This document shows, piece after piece, positions 20,191 to 28,090 of a stretch of 64,000 nt of DNA (the stretch's first letter is position 1; each line of letters starts with the position of its first letter). The position numbers and the translations under genes are program-made. Source of the DNA: Mesorhizobium sp. WSM2240 (GTDB lineage Bacteria > Pseudomonadota > Alphaproteobacteria > Rhizobiales > Rhizobiaceae); contig NZ_CP159253.1 in assembly GCF_040438645.1 (NCBI RefSeq), positions 62,001 through 126,000 on the forward strand, given 5' to 3'. Under the pieces are notes generated by a model that ran no database searches, was not told where the DNA came from, and saw only the letters and a program-made list of their open reading frames with translations.

Positions 20191-20197
20191 AGGTAGC

Positions 20198-21106
20198 ATG
20201 ATCGATGCGCGCATCAAGCTCCGCCATCTGCGCACTTTCCTAGAAGTGGCGCGCCAGAAGAGCGTGGTCGGGGCGGCAAATCTCCTGCATGTCAGCCAGC
20301 CGGCGGTGACCAAGACGATCCGCGAACTCGAGGAGACGCTCGGCGTAGCTCTGTTCGAACGCGAGGGTCGGCGCATCCGTATCACGCGCCACGGGGAGAT
20401 ATTCCTGCGTCATGCCGGCATGGCGCTCAGCGCGGTGAGGCAGGGCGTCGATTCCGTGACAAATGCGCATGAAGGCGAGGGGCCGCCGCTGCGCATCGGC
20501 GCGCTGCCGACCGTTTCGGCGCAGATCATGCCGCGGGCCATCTCGCTCTTCCTGAAACAGGGCACCGGCAGCACCATCAAGATCGTGACGGGCGAGAATT
20601 CGGTGCTGCTGGAACAACTCCGGCTCGGCGAACTCGATCTCGTCGTCGGCCGGCTCGCCGCTCCGGAGAGAATGAGCGGCTTTTTCTTCGAGCACCTCTA
20701 TTCGGAGAAGGTTGTTTTCGCGGTGAGGAACGGCCATCCGCTGCTCGAAACCGGTCAGGATATTTTCGCGCGGATTGGCGATTTCCCGGTGTTGATGCCG
20801 ACGCGCGGATCGATTATCCGGCCATTCGTCGAACGGTTCCTGATCGCCAACGGCATGCCTGCCATCGCAACCGAGATCGAAACCGTATCAGACAGTTTCG
20901 GACGCGCTTTCCTGAGGGCTAGCGATGCGGTCTGGGTGATCTCGGAAGGCGTGGTCGCCGCCGAACTGGCCGACGGGACGCTTGCCGTTCTGCCGGTCGA
21001 TACGGCGGATACGAGAGGGCCCGTAGGCCTGACCATGCGCACGGACACGGCGCGGTCGCCGGCTTTCGAAGTTCTGCTGCAGACCGTCCGTGAGGCTGCG
21101 CGCTGA
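20198..21106 (+). CDS. pcaQ: LysR-family activator of the protocatechuate genes
   Basis: This 302-residue LysR protein has its helix-turn-helix at residues 20-45 (FLEVARQKSVVGAANLLHVS) and a substrate-binding-like effector domain after residue 90. An open frame runs upstream to 20075, but ATG at 20198 gives the family length and leaves the operator outside the gene. PcaQ proteins respond to intermediates such as carboxymuconolactone and activate pcaDCHGB, which lies divergently here. Confidence 0.93.
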   Translation: MIDARIKLRHLRTFLEVARQKSVVGAANLLHVSQPAVTKTIRELEETLGVALFEREGRRIRITRHGEIFLRHAGMALSAVRQGVDSVTNAHEGEGPPLRIGALPTVSAQIMPRAISLFLKQGTGSTIKIVTGENSVLLEQLRLGELDLVVGRLAAPERMSGFFFEHLYSEKVVFAVRNGHPLLETGQDIFARIGDFPVLMPTRGSIIRPFVERFLIANGMPAIATEIETVSDSFGRAFLRASDAVWVISEGVVAAELADGTLAVLPVDTADTRGPVGLTMRTDTARSPAFEVLLQTVREAAR

Positions 21107-21174
21107 GGCTTGAGCTGCTCCAGGTCAAGGAAAACTCTGAAAGCGGTCGTTCCTGGGTTTCCGCCTTCCACACC

Positions 21175-21204
21175 CATAGCCGACACTACCTGCCGATCAG
21201 GCGG
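21175..21204 (+). repeat. 30-bp direct repeat, copy 1, left of the GNAT gene
   Basis: A 30-bp stretch beginning CATAGCCGACACTACCTGCC recurs 553 bp later in the same orientation with 26 of 30 bases identical. The two copies bracket the acetyltransferase gene. No transposase is near. The copies could mark a mobile cassette or be members of a dispersed intergenic repeat family. Confidence 0.6.
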
Positions 21205-21277
21205 ACCCTTCACATCGAGTCGTGCTTTCGGTAGTTACCTTTGAACTTAAGCCAGAGAAGCGTGGACCAGAGAAACC

Positions 21278-21703
21278 GTGGTGTTAGTCAAAAGGCTCCT
21301 TCCGGCTGAGTGGCCCGACGCGTTCCCTATAATCTCTCAACTGCGTTCGTTGGACGAAGAAGAATTTCTGCATAGGGTGCGGCGGCAGTCGTACTCCGGC
21401 TACGAGCTTGTCGGCGCGTATCGGGATGGCAAACTCATTGGCGTAATGGGAATGCGGCCGGTACATACGCTGGCGCGGGGCCCGCACCTTCATGTGGACG
21501 ACCTTGTGGTCGACGCCGAAGTCCGCGGGAGTGGTGCCGGACGGGCCTTGATGTCATTTGCTGAGAAAGATGCCCGCGCTCGGGAAATGACAGCCGTATT
21601 TCTCGATGCCCGAAAGGAAGCAATCCCATTCTATGAACGCGAGAATTACGTGTTTCATGCAGCTCCTTCGATGAAAAAGATGCTCGCTATTCGCAGCCGA
21701 TAG
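21278..21703 (+). CDS. GNAT-family N-acetyltransferase
   Basis: A 141-residue protein with the GNAT core: HVDDLVVDAEVRGSGAGRAL, where RGSGAGR is the acetyl-CoA pyrophosphate loop, then FLDARKEAIPFYERENY typical of motif B. The start is GTG at 21278 (or the next GTG at 21281), with only a weak ribosome site. The substrate is unknown. The gene is bracketed by two similar 30-bp direct repeats and is unrelated to its neighbours, which suggests acquisition. Confidence 0.8.
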   Translation: MVLVKRLLPAEWPDAFPIISQLRSLDEEEFLHRVRRQSYSGYELVGAYRDGKLIGVMGMRPVHTLARGPHLHVDDLVVDAEVRGSGAGRALMSFAEKDARAREMTAVFLDARKEAIPFYERENYVFHAAPSMKKMLAIRSR

Positions 21704-21727
21704 CGTTGCAATGGGCCGGCTCGCCAC

Positions 21728-21757
21728 CATAGCCGATACTGCTTGCCGGTCAGGCGG
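21728..21757 (+). repeat. 30-bp direct repeat, copy 2, right of the GNAT gene
   Basis: Second copy of the repeat at 21175, differing at four positions, all transitions (C/T or A/G). It lies 24 bp after the GNAT stop. Confidence 0.6.
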
Positions 21758-21837
21758 CTTGCCCTGCATGCGGCGGTTGGCCTAAAGGCTGAACCGCGAC
21801 GTTTCGGTCGCATTCAAAGAGCGGCCGCCAAAGACGC

Positions 21838-22743
21838 ATGGAACTCTGGATACCGATCACTATCGCTGCAGCCTTCCTGCAGAATCTGCGGTCGGCCGCG
21901 CAGAAGCACCTGAAGGGCGTGATGGGCACGACCGGCGCCACCTTCGTGCGCTTCGGCTTCGGCGTCCCGTTCGCGCTGTTCTTCGTCTTCGCGCTCAACC
22001 GCTTCGCCGGCTACCCGCTGCCCACCGTCAACGGCAAATTCTTCGCCTGGATGGTTATCGGCGGGCTGGGCCAGATCGCTGCGACCTTCCTGCTGGTCTA
22101 TCTGTTCTCGTTCCGCAACTTCGCGGTCGGCACCGCCTATTCGCGCACCGAGCCGGCGCAGGCGGCGCTATTCGGCCTCATTTTCCTCGGCGAGCGGGTG
22201 ACTGCGGGCGTGCTGTCGGCCATCGCCGTCAGCGTCTTCGGCGTCATGCTGATCTCGGTCGCCCATATGGCAGTCAGCTGGCGCACGCTGGTTTCGTCGG
22301 TCGTCTCGCGCAATTCGCTTATCGGCCTCGCCTCCGGCACGCTGTTTGGCGTATCGGCGGTGGCCTACCGCGCGGCGTCGCTGGCGCTCGGCGGTCCGAA
22401 CTTCATGATGCAGGCGGCCGTCACGCTTGCTTTCGTCATCGTGTTTCAAACGCTGGTGATGGGCGCGTGGATGGTGTTCCGCGATCGTGCTGAAATAGGA
22501 CACATTGCGAGGGCCTGGCGACCCGCGCTGTTCGTCGGCCTGGTCGGCGCTTCCGCCTCGTTCGGCTGGTTCATGGCCATGACCCTGCAGCAGGCGGCGA
22601 TCGTAAAAGCGCTGGCGCAGATAGAAATGCTGTTCACCTTCGCGTCGTCGATCTTCTTCTTCAAGGAGAAGATAAATGCATTGGAAACAGCAGGTTGCCT
22701 GCTGATCGTCGGCGGTATTCTGCTGCTTCTCCTGGTCGGCTGA
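21838..22743 (+). CDS. DMT-superfamily (EamA-type) transporter
   Basis: A 301-residue membrane protein with about ten hydrophobic segments and the two-fold EamA layout; the repeat ends are seen as TEPAQAALFGLIFLGERVTAG (residues 102-122) and EMLFTFASSIFFFKEKINALE (residues 262-282). Such proteins export metabolites or amino acids; the substrate is unknown. It stands alone, with no operon partner. Confidence 0.88.
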   Translation: MELWIPITIAAAFLQNLRSAAQKHLKGVMGTTGATFVRFGFGVPFALFFVFALNRFAGYPLPTVNGKFFAWMVIGGLGQIAATFLLVYLFSFRNFAVGTAYSRTEPAQAALFGLIFLGERVTAGVLSAIAVSVFGVMLISVAHMAVSWRTLVSSVVSRNSLIGLASGTLFGVSAVAYRAASLALGGPNFMMQAAVTLAFVIVFQTLVMGAWMVFRDRAEIGHIARAWRPALFVGLVGASASFGWFMAMTLQQAAIVKALAQIEMLFTFASSIFFFKEKINALETAGCLLIVGGILLLLLVG

Positions 22744-23102
22744 GCGCGCCTATCGAATGCACCCGACGCAGGCGCGTTAATCACGCGGAAGGCATATTCT
22801 TGGCAAGAGCCTTCAGCATCCACGCGTAAACCGCATTTGGCATGGATCTGGCTACATCCGTCGTGAGCGTCCCGATCCGAAGCGGGGCGTTTGCCGCAGA
22901 CGGAGCCACTCCATGCCGAAGCCAGAACGAAACGCGCGCCACGCCGGAGCTTTCTCCGGATGCAGTTCGCACGGCGATGATTATCCCGACGGCATGGAAA
23001 TCGCCGGCAACCATGAGCAGTTTCTGAGTTCCCGCGGGGGGAACGGGCGTCCGCGCCGGCATCGACGCCAAGTCGAGCTGCAGCGCGGGCGCCTAGCCAT
23101 TT
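22744..23102. other. Gap between the DMT transporter and phhA, with one doubtful small frame
   Basis: The 359-bp gap holds one open frame on the minus strand (22781-23071, 96 codons) ending AVYAWMLKALAKNMPSA. It has no ribosome site and no family I recognise. It could be a decayed gene end or chance coding. I see no terminator or repeat here. Confidence 0.3.
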
Positions 23103-23933
23103 TCAGATCGTTGCCGGATCGAGCACCGGTGCGTCCTTCCAGCGTGCGATGATCGCGGCGAGATCGGAATTCTCGAAGCCATCCTTCAATACCGAGAACG
23201 ACGGCAGCACGAAATAGGCGCGCTGGAACTTGTCGATCTCGTAGACCGTGCGCATGACGGTTTCGAGGTCGAACGGCACGTGGTGCGCGTCGGGGCTTTC
23301 GACAGCGAACTGCAACTCGCTGAACGACGACATCAGCCCAGCGCCGAAGGCCTTGACCTGGCCGCCCTCCTGCATCAGCCCGAATTCGGCCGTGTACCAA
23401 TAGAGCCGCTCGATCATATCGCCGCCGCCAAGCTCGATCAGGCCTTCCGCTTTCTGCCCGTACATCTGCATGAAGTCGGCGAAGGCCGGCTGTGTCAGCG
23501 CCGGCACGTGGCCGAAGAAATCGTGGAACATGTCGGGCTCGACGATGTAGTCGAGTTCCTCGCGCTTGCGCAGCCAGTTGGTGACCGGAAAGCGGCGCTC
23601 GGCGAGATGGTCGAAGAAGGCCGGAGCCGGGATCAGGCCAGGCACGGCCACGAGTTCCCAGCCGGTGAGCTTGCGCAGCTTCCGGCCAACTTCGTCGAAG
23701 TCCGGGATTCGGTCGATGAGGCCGAGGGCTTCGACGCCGTCCAGATAGTATTTGTGCGCCAGCCGCTTCGTAAGTTTGGTCTGGCGGTCGGACAGGATGC
23801 GCCAGACTTCCTGCTCGGCATCGGTGTAGTCGTATTCCTGTTCGACGGTGAAGTCGGAGCGGCAGACGGCGTAGTTGCCGCGCAGACCCTTGTCGGCGCA
23901 TTCGCGCGCATAATCCTGAACGCTGATTTCCAT
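23103..23933 (-). CDS. phhA: Phenylalanine 4-monooxygenase
   Basis: This 276-residue pterin-dependent iron enzyme makes tyrosine from phenylalanine. The iron ligands are the two histidines and one glutamate of the pattern PDMFHDFFGHVPALTQP and YWYTAEFGLMQ. The start at 23933 follows a GAGGAGG site; an ATG nine codons earlier has none. It is divergent from an Lrp-type regulator that probably controls it, as is usual for phhA in rhizobia. Confidence 0.95.
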   Translation of the reverse strand: MEISVQDYARECADKGLRGNYAVCRSDFTVEQEYDYTDAEQEVWRILSDRQTKLTKRLAHKYYLDGVEALGLIDRIPDFDEVGRKLRKLTGWELVAVPGLIPAPAFFDHLAERRFPVTNWLRKREELDYIVEPDMFHDFFGHVPALTQPAFADFMQMYGQKAEGLIELGGGDMIERLYWYTAEFGLMQEGGQVKAFGAGLMSSFSELQFAVESPDAHHVPFDLETVMRTVYEIDKFQRAYFVLPSFSVLKDGFENSDLAAIIARWKDAPVLDPATI

Positions 23934-24067
23934 AAGTTCCTCCTCATTTCGAGGGCTCAAGGCCGATCTGCCGACAGGATACGCCCGGTTCGCGAGTGAA
24001 TGTTTCCCCGGATGTCGCCGTTGGAGGAAAAATGAGGTAAGGTTCGCAACAAAAGCCGGGATCGGGA

Positions 24068-24550
24068 GTGAACTTGCCTCAATTCGACGAATTCGAGATC
24101 AGGATGCTGGAGATCCTGCAGCACGATGGGCGCAAGCCCGTCTCGGAACTGGCGCAGGAGATCGGCCTTTCCAACACGCCCTGCGCGCGGCGCTTCGAAG
24201 CGTTGCAGCAGGCCGGCATCATCAAGGGATTTTCGGCGCGGATCGGCCGCCGCGCAATCGGACTGATGGTCGAAGTGTTCATCCAGGTCCGGCTAACCAG
24301 CCACAGCGATGAATCGCCGGAAAAGTTCATCGCCGCTGTGCAGCGCATGGACGAGGTGTCGGCCTGCTGGACGATGACCGGCGATTACGATTTCCTGCTA
24401 CATGTAATGGTGCCGTCGGTCGACGACTTGAATGCCTTCGTCATGCATCGGCTGATGCGGCTCTCCGGTGTGCGCGACGTCCACACGCAGCTTGTATTGC
24501 AGAACATCAAGGGGCCGGGTCACGTGCCGCTCGGGCATTTGCGGGGGTGA
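24068..24550 (+). CDS. Lrp/AsnC-family regulator, probable regulator of phhA
   Basis: A 160-residue protein with an N-terminal helix-turn-helix (GRKPVSELAQEIGLSNTPCARR) and a C-terminal RAM ligand domain (CWTMTGDYDFLLHVMVPS). The start is a GTG at 24068. It is divergent from phhA across 134 bp, so activation or repression of phenylalanine hydroxylation in response to an aromatic amino acid is the likely role. Confidence 0.88.
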   Translation: MNLPQFDEFEIRMLEILQHDGRKPVSELAQEIGLSNTPCARRFEALQQAGIIKGFSARIGRRAIGLMVEVFIQVRLTSHSDESPEKFIAAVQRMDEVSACWTMTGDYDFLLHVMVPSVDDLNAFVMHRLMRLSGVRDVHTQLVLQNIKGPGHVPLGHLRG

Positions 24551-24570
24551 GGATGGTTGTTGTGCATCCT

Positions 24571-24707
24571 TCGAGGTTCGCTGCGCTCACACCTCAGGAT
24601 GAGGACCGATGTGCAGGCTCATGAAGACGAACGGCCGTGCAGGTCAGTCTTCGTGATTGGCGGAGCCCCACCTCCCTCATCCTGAGGTGCGAGCGCAGCG
24701 AGCCTCG
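24571..24707. repeat. Intergenic inverted repeat of a Hyphomicrobiales type
   Basis: Arms at 24571-24604 and 24675-24707 are near-perfect reverse complements (core CCTCATCCTGAGG and GAGCGCAGCGA) around a 70-bp centre. The 314-bp gap between the Lrp gene and argB holds nothing else I can assign. Repeats containing CCTCATCCTGAGGTGCGAGC are spread through many genomes of this order. It lies 3' of both flanking genes, so it may form a strong hairpin in either transcript. Confidence 0.75.
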
Positions 24708-24864
24708 CCCATCGGCAAGCTCAGGAGACGCACCTGTTCATCGCCAAAACTTGGCATCCACTCCATCCCTGAGCGCATGGATATGAGCGGGTTCGCGAGG
24801 ATCTCCCTCGTTCGAATAGAAACCGAAAGCCCTTGTGACGAAACACTACCGGCACGACGGCAAC

Positions 24865-25764
24865 CTACGGCACGATCAGCGTGCCGGCGCCGTGCTGGGT
24901 GAAGAGCTCAAGCAGAACTGCGTGCGGCGTCTTGCCGTTGAGGATGACGACGCCCTCGACGCCGCGCTCGATCGCCTCGATGCAGGTCTCGACCTTCGGG
25001 ATCATGCCGCCTGAAATCGTGCCGTTGCGGATCAGCGAGCGGGCTTCCGCCACCGTCAACTCGTCGATGAGGTTCTTGTCCTTGTCAAGGACGCCGGGAA
25101 CGTCGGTCAGAAACAGCAGGCGCGACGCGCCGAGCGCGCCGGCGATGGCGCCGGCAAAGGTGTCGGCGTTGATGTTGTAGGTGTGGCCGTCGCGGCCGGG
25201 CGCCACCGGCGCGATGACCGGTATCATTTCGGACCGCGCCAGAAGGTCGAGCAAGGTGCGGTCGACCTCGACCGGCTCGCCGACGAAGCCGAGATCGAGC
25301 ACGCGCTCGATGTTGGAATCCGGATCGGTGACCGTCTTCTTGGCCTTTTCGGCGAAGACCATATTGCCGTCCTTGCCGCAGAGACCGATCGCCCATTCAC
25401 CCTCGGCGTTGATCAGCGCGACGATCTCCTTGTTGATCGAGCCGGCCAGAACCATCTCGACGATCTCAACGGTTTTGCGGTCGGTGACGCGCAGGCCGCC
25501 CTCGAACTTCGATTCGATGCCCATCTTGTTGAGCATCGCTCCGATCTGCGGCCCGCCGCCATGCACGACGATCGGGTTTACGCCGGACTGCTTCAGAAGC
25601 GCGATGTCGCGGGCGAAAGCCTGGCCGAGCGCCGCGTCGCCCATTGCGTGGCCGCCATATTTCACCACCACGGTCTTGTTCTCGTAGCGCTGCATGTAAG
25701 GCAGCGCGGCGGAAAGCAGGTGCGCCTGTTCGGCGGCGGTGGCAGCAATGTCCGTCGGTATCAT
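24865..25764 (-). CDS. argB: Acetylglutamate kinase
   Basis: A 299-residue amino-acid kinase that phosphorylates N-acetylglutamate, the second step of arginine synthesis. It contains the nucleotide and substrate loops [11 protein letters not shown] near residue 34 and [13 protein letters not shown] near residue 67, and the C-terminal arginine-site type end ([16 protein letters not shown]). It ends a region whose order rpmH-rnpA-yidC-engB-argB is familiar from rhizobia, but here msrB sits between engB and argB on the other strand. Confidence 0.96.
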   Translation of the reverse strand: MIPTDIAATAAEQAHLLSAALPYMQRYENKTVVVKYGGHAMGDAALGQAFARDIALLKQSGVNPIVVHGGGPQIGAMLNKMGIESKFEGGLRVTDRKTVEIVEMVLAGSINKEIVALINAEGEWAIGLCGKDGNMVFAEKAKKTVTDPDSNIERVLDLGFVGEPVEVDRTLLDLLARSEMIPVIAPVAPGRDGHTYNINADTFAGAIAGALGASRLLFLTDVPGVLDKDKNLIDELTVAEARSLIRNGTISGGMIPKVETCIEAIERGVEGVVILNGKTPHAVLLELFTQHGAGTLIVP

Positions 25765-25825
25765 CAGGCTATCCCCGGAGCTGGAATCGGCGGTTACTTA
25801 GCGGCAAAGATCATGACGGGCAAAT

Positions 25826-25856
25826 GATAAGCGCCGATGCGAACGGGGCGCTTATC
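25826..25856. repeat. Inverted repeat in the argB/msrB divergent gap
   Basis: Arms GATAAGCGCC and GGCGCTTATC are exact reverse complements separated by 11 bases, 62 bp upstream of the argB start codon. They could form an RNA hairpin in the argB leader or serve as an operator. There is no T run, so a terminator is unlikely. Confidence 0.45.
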
Positions 25857-25996
25857 GGTTGCAGTCAATCGGAGTTGATTTGGCCGTGAGTGACCGAGCG
25901 GTTATTAGCCGCATGATCTTGTCCGAAAGTCTGCAACTTTTGCTACGCGACCTTCGGTTCGGGAATGCTCCAAGACCGGAACCAAAGGAGAGAGCC

Positions 25997-26494
25997 ATGA
26001 CCAGACGCAGCTTCCTGTTTTCCGGTGCAGCCGTCGCGCTCCTCGGCGCAACGACGGCGCTCTGGCGCATGGGCGCGCCGACCGACGCCAGGGCGGAATC
26101 CTTCGAGGTGACCAAGACCGAAGAGGAATGGCGCGCGCTGCTGAGCGATGCGCAATACGCTGTGCTTCGCGAGGAGGACACAGAGCCTGCCGGCACCAGC
26201 CCGCTCAACAATGAGAAGCGCAAGGGCACTTTCCACTGCGCCGGCTGCGATCTTCCCCTCTATCCTTCGGAGACGAAATACGAGTCCGGAACCGGCTGGC
26301 CGAGCTTCTGGGATTCGCTGCCGGGCGCAATCGGCACCAAGGAAGACAATTCGCTGTTCATGACGCGGACCGAAGTCCATTGCCGCCGCTGCGGCGGCCA
26401 TCTCGGACACATATTCGACGACGGCCCGCCGCCCACCGGCAAGCGCCACTGCCTCAATGGGCTGGCTTTGACGTTCAAGCCGGCTACGGCTTAG
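25997..26494 (+). CDS. msrB: Peptide methionine-R-sulfoxide reductase, exported form
   Basis: A 165-residue MsrB whose N-terminus (MTRRSFLFSGAAVALLGATT) is a twin-arginine-type signal, so the enzyme acts in the periplasm. Zinc cysteines are Cys81/Cys84 (CAGC) and Cys129/Cys132 (CRRC); the catalytic cysteine is Cys152 in RHCLNGLAL. A GGAGAGAG site precedes ATG 25997; the frame extends upstream without signals. It would repair oxidised methionine in envelope proteins. There is no MsrP or MsrA partner in the window. Confidence 0.93.
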   Translation: MTRRSFLFSGAAVALLGATTALWRMGAPTDARAESFEVTKTEEEWRALLSDAQYAVLREEDTEPAGTSPLNNEKRKGTFHCAGCDLPLYPSETKYESGTGWPSFWDSLPGAIGTKEDNSLFMTRTEVHCRRCGGHLGHIFDDGPPPTGKRHCLNGLALTFKPATA

Positions 26495-26635
26495 AAATCG
26501 CCGCAAATCCTACTCTGCCGGCCGTCTGACGCAGCTTTCGCCGCCTCTGGAGGTCACGGACCCGAACGTCCGCCGCGCTCCGGTTCTCGAAAGCCACGCC
26601 ATACGACTCGGCAGAGCGAATTTTCGATCGATTTC

Positions 26636-27304
26636 TCACCCGCCCCGGACCGCCAGCGCGATCGCCTCGCGAAGCTCGTCCATGCCTTCGCCCTTTTCCG
26701 AAGACGTAGCGATGACAGTCGGGAAGGCGGCAGGGCGCTTGCGGATCTTTTCCAGCGTCTCGGCGATCAGCCGCGGCACGCCGGCGGCCTTGATCTTGTC
26801 GGTCTTGGTCAGCACGATCTGGTAGGACACCGCAGCCTTGTCGAGCAGCCGCAGCACCTCCTCGTCGTTCTTCTTGATGCCGTGGCGGGCATCGATCAGC
26901 ACATAGACGCGCTTCAGCGTCACGCGGCCCTTGAGGTAGTCGAAGACCAGCTTGGTCCACTCGTCCACCTTCTCCTTGGGCGCGGTGGCGTAGCCGTAGC
27001 CCGGCATGTCGACCAGCGCCATCGGCGGCAGATCGGAGCCTTCGCCGGAATAGCCGTCCGGCACGAAATAGTTGAGCTCCTGCGTGCGGCCCGGCGTGTT
27101 CGAGGTGCGGGCGAGGCCCTTCTGGCCGACAAGTGCGTTGATCAGCGACGATTTGCCGACATTGGAGCGGCCGGCGAATGCGATCTCGACCGGTCCTTCC
27201 GGCGGCAGGAATTTCATCGACGGGACGCCGCGAATGAAGACCCATGGGGCGGCAAACAATTCGCTTGCGACTGTTGTTGCGCCGTTTCGTGCTGCTTCGC
27301 TCAA
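26636..27304 (-). CDS. engB: Ribosome biogenesis GTP-binding protein YsxC/EngB
   Basis: A 222-residue small GTPase needed for assembly of the large ribosomal subunit. G motifs are visible: [10 protein letters not shown] near residue 40, the threonine switch in [19 protein letters not shown] near residue 93 and TKTDK near residue 160. The ATG overlaps the stop of the upstream acetyltransferase gene by 4 bp, so it is translated from that gene's transcript. Confidence 0.95.
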   Translation of the reverse strand: MSEAARNGATTVASELFAAPWVFIRGVPSMKFLPPEGPVEIAFAGRSNVGKSSLINALVGQKGLARTSNTPGRTQELNYFVPDGYSGEGSDLPPMALVDMPGYGYATAPKEKVDEWTKLVFDYLKGRVTLKRVYVLIDARHGIKKNDEEVLRLLDKAAVSYQIVLTKTDKIKAAGVPRLIAETLEKIRKRPAAFPTVIATSSEKGEGMDELREAIALAVRGG

Positions 27305-27939
27305 ACTGCTGACTCCAGGCGGTCGATGTCGGCGCCGCGAATGGCGTCGAGGTTGCGCGTGAGCTTATCGACGGGCCAGTTCCACCATGCAATGGCGAGA
27401 AGCCGCATGACCGTCATCCTGTCGAAGCGCATCTTGACCACCTTGGCCGGATTGCCGGCCACGATCGCATAGGGCGGCACGTCATGCGTGACGACGGATT
27501 TGGCCGCAACGATCGCGCCGTCGCCGATGGTGATGCCGGGCAGGATCACCGCCTCCATGCCGATCCACACATCATTGCCGAGCATAGTGTCGCCGCGGTT
27601 TTCCGCCTCCCAGGTCCTGACGTCGAAGCCCTGTTCCCAGCCATGGCCGAAGATGTTGAACGGATAGGTCGAAAACCCCGACATTGCGTGATTAGCGCCG
27701 TTCATGATGAATCGCGCACCTTCGGCAATGGCGCAGAAGCGGCCGATGATCAGCTTGTCGCCAATGAAGGGGTAATGGTGCAGCACGCATTTCTCGGCGA
27801 AGCGGTCAGGGCCGTCCGGATCGTCGTAATAGGTGTATTCGCCGATCTCGATGTTCTCGGCGGTGACGAGCGACTTCAGGAAGCCGACGCGCGGATGCAT
27901 CGGGATCGGGTGCTTTATCGCTGGGTTGGGGCCTTGCAT
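27301..27939 (-). CDS. CatB/Vat-type xenobiotic O-acetyltransferase (hexapeptide repeat)
   Basis: A left-handed beta-helix acetyltransferase of about 212 residues. The family block [19 protein letters not shown] carries the catalytic histidine, followed by hexapeptide repeats ([20 protein letters not shown]) and the coenzyme-A loop [18 protein letters not shown]. The start is uncertain: [10 protein letters not shown] at 27939 fits the family N-terminus, but no ribosome site is clear. A TATAAT-like box occurs about 30 bp upstream. Family members acetylate chloramphenicol or streptogramins, but most chromosomal copies have unknown natural substrates. It overlaps engB by 4 bp. Confidence 0.85.
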   Translation of the reverse strand: MQGPNPAIKHPIPMHPRVGFLKSLVTAENIEIGEYTYYDDPDGPDRFAEKCVLHHYPFIGDKLIIGRFCAIAEGARFIMNGANHAMSGFSTYPFNIFGHGWEQGFDVRTWEAENRGDTMLGNDVWIGMEAVILPGITIGDGAIVAAKSVVTHDVPPYAIVAGNPAKVVKMRFDRMTVMRLLAIAWWNWPVDKLTRNLDAIRGADIDRLESAV

Positions 27940-28040
27940 GGAACGCTCTATGGAAGTGAGGGGGTACGCGGCCATTATAGCCATCCGATCCGCCGTGCCG
28001 ATAGCCGGCAGGGCTAAAGGTGCGTCGTTGCGTCTGTATG

Positions 28041-28065
28041 AAAAAGCCCCGGCGAACCGGGGCTT
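28041..28065 (-). terminator. Rho-independent terminator of the rpmH-rnpA-yidC transcript
   Basis: Read on the minus strand, AAGCCCCGG and CCGGGGCTT form a 9-bp perfect stem with a TTCG loop, followed by a run of T. It lies 26 bp after the yidC stop, so it closes that operon and separates it from the acetyltransferase-engB pair. Confidence 0.92.
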
Positions 28066-28090
28066 CCTCTGCAATGCCTAGGCCCGCTGG

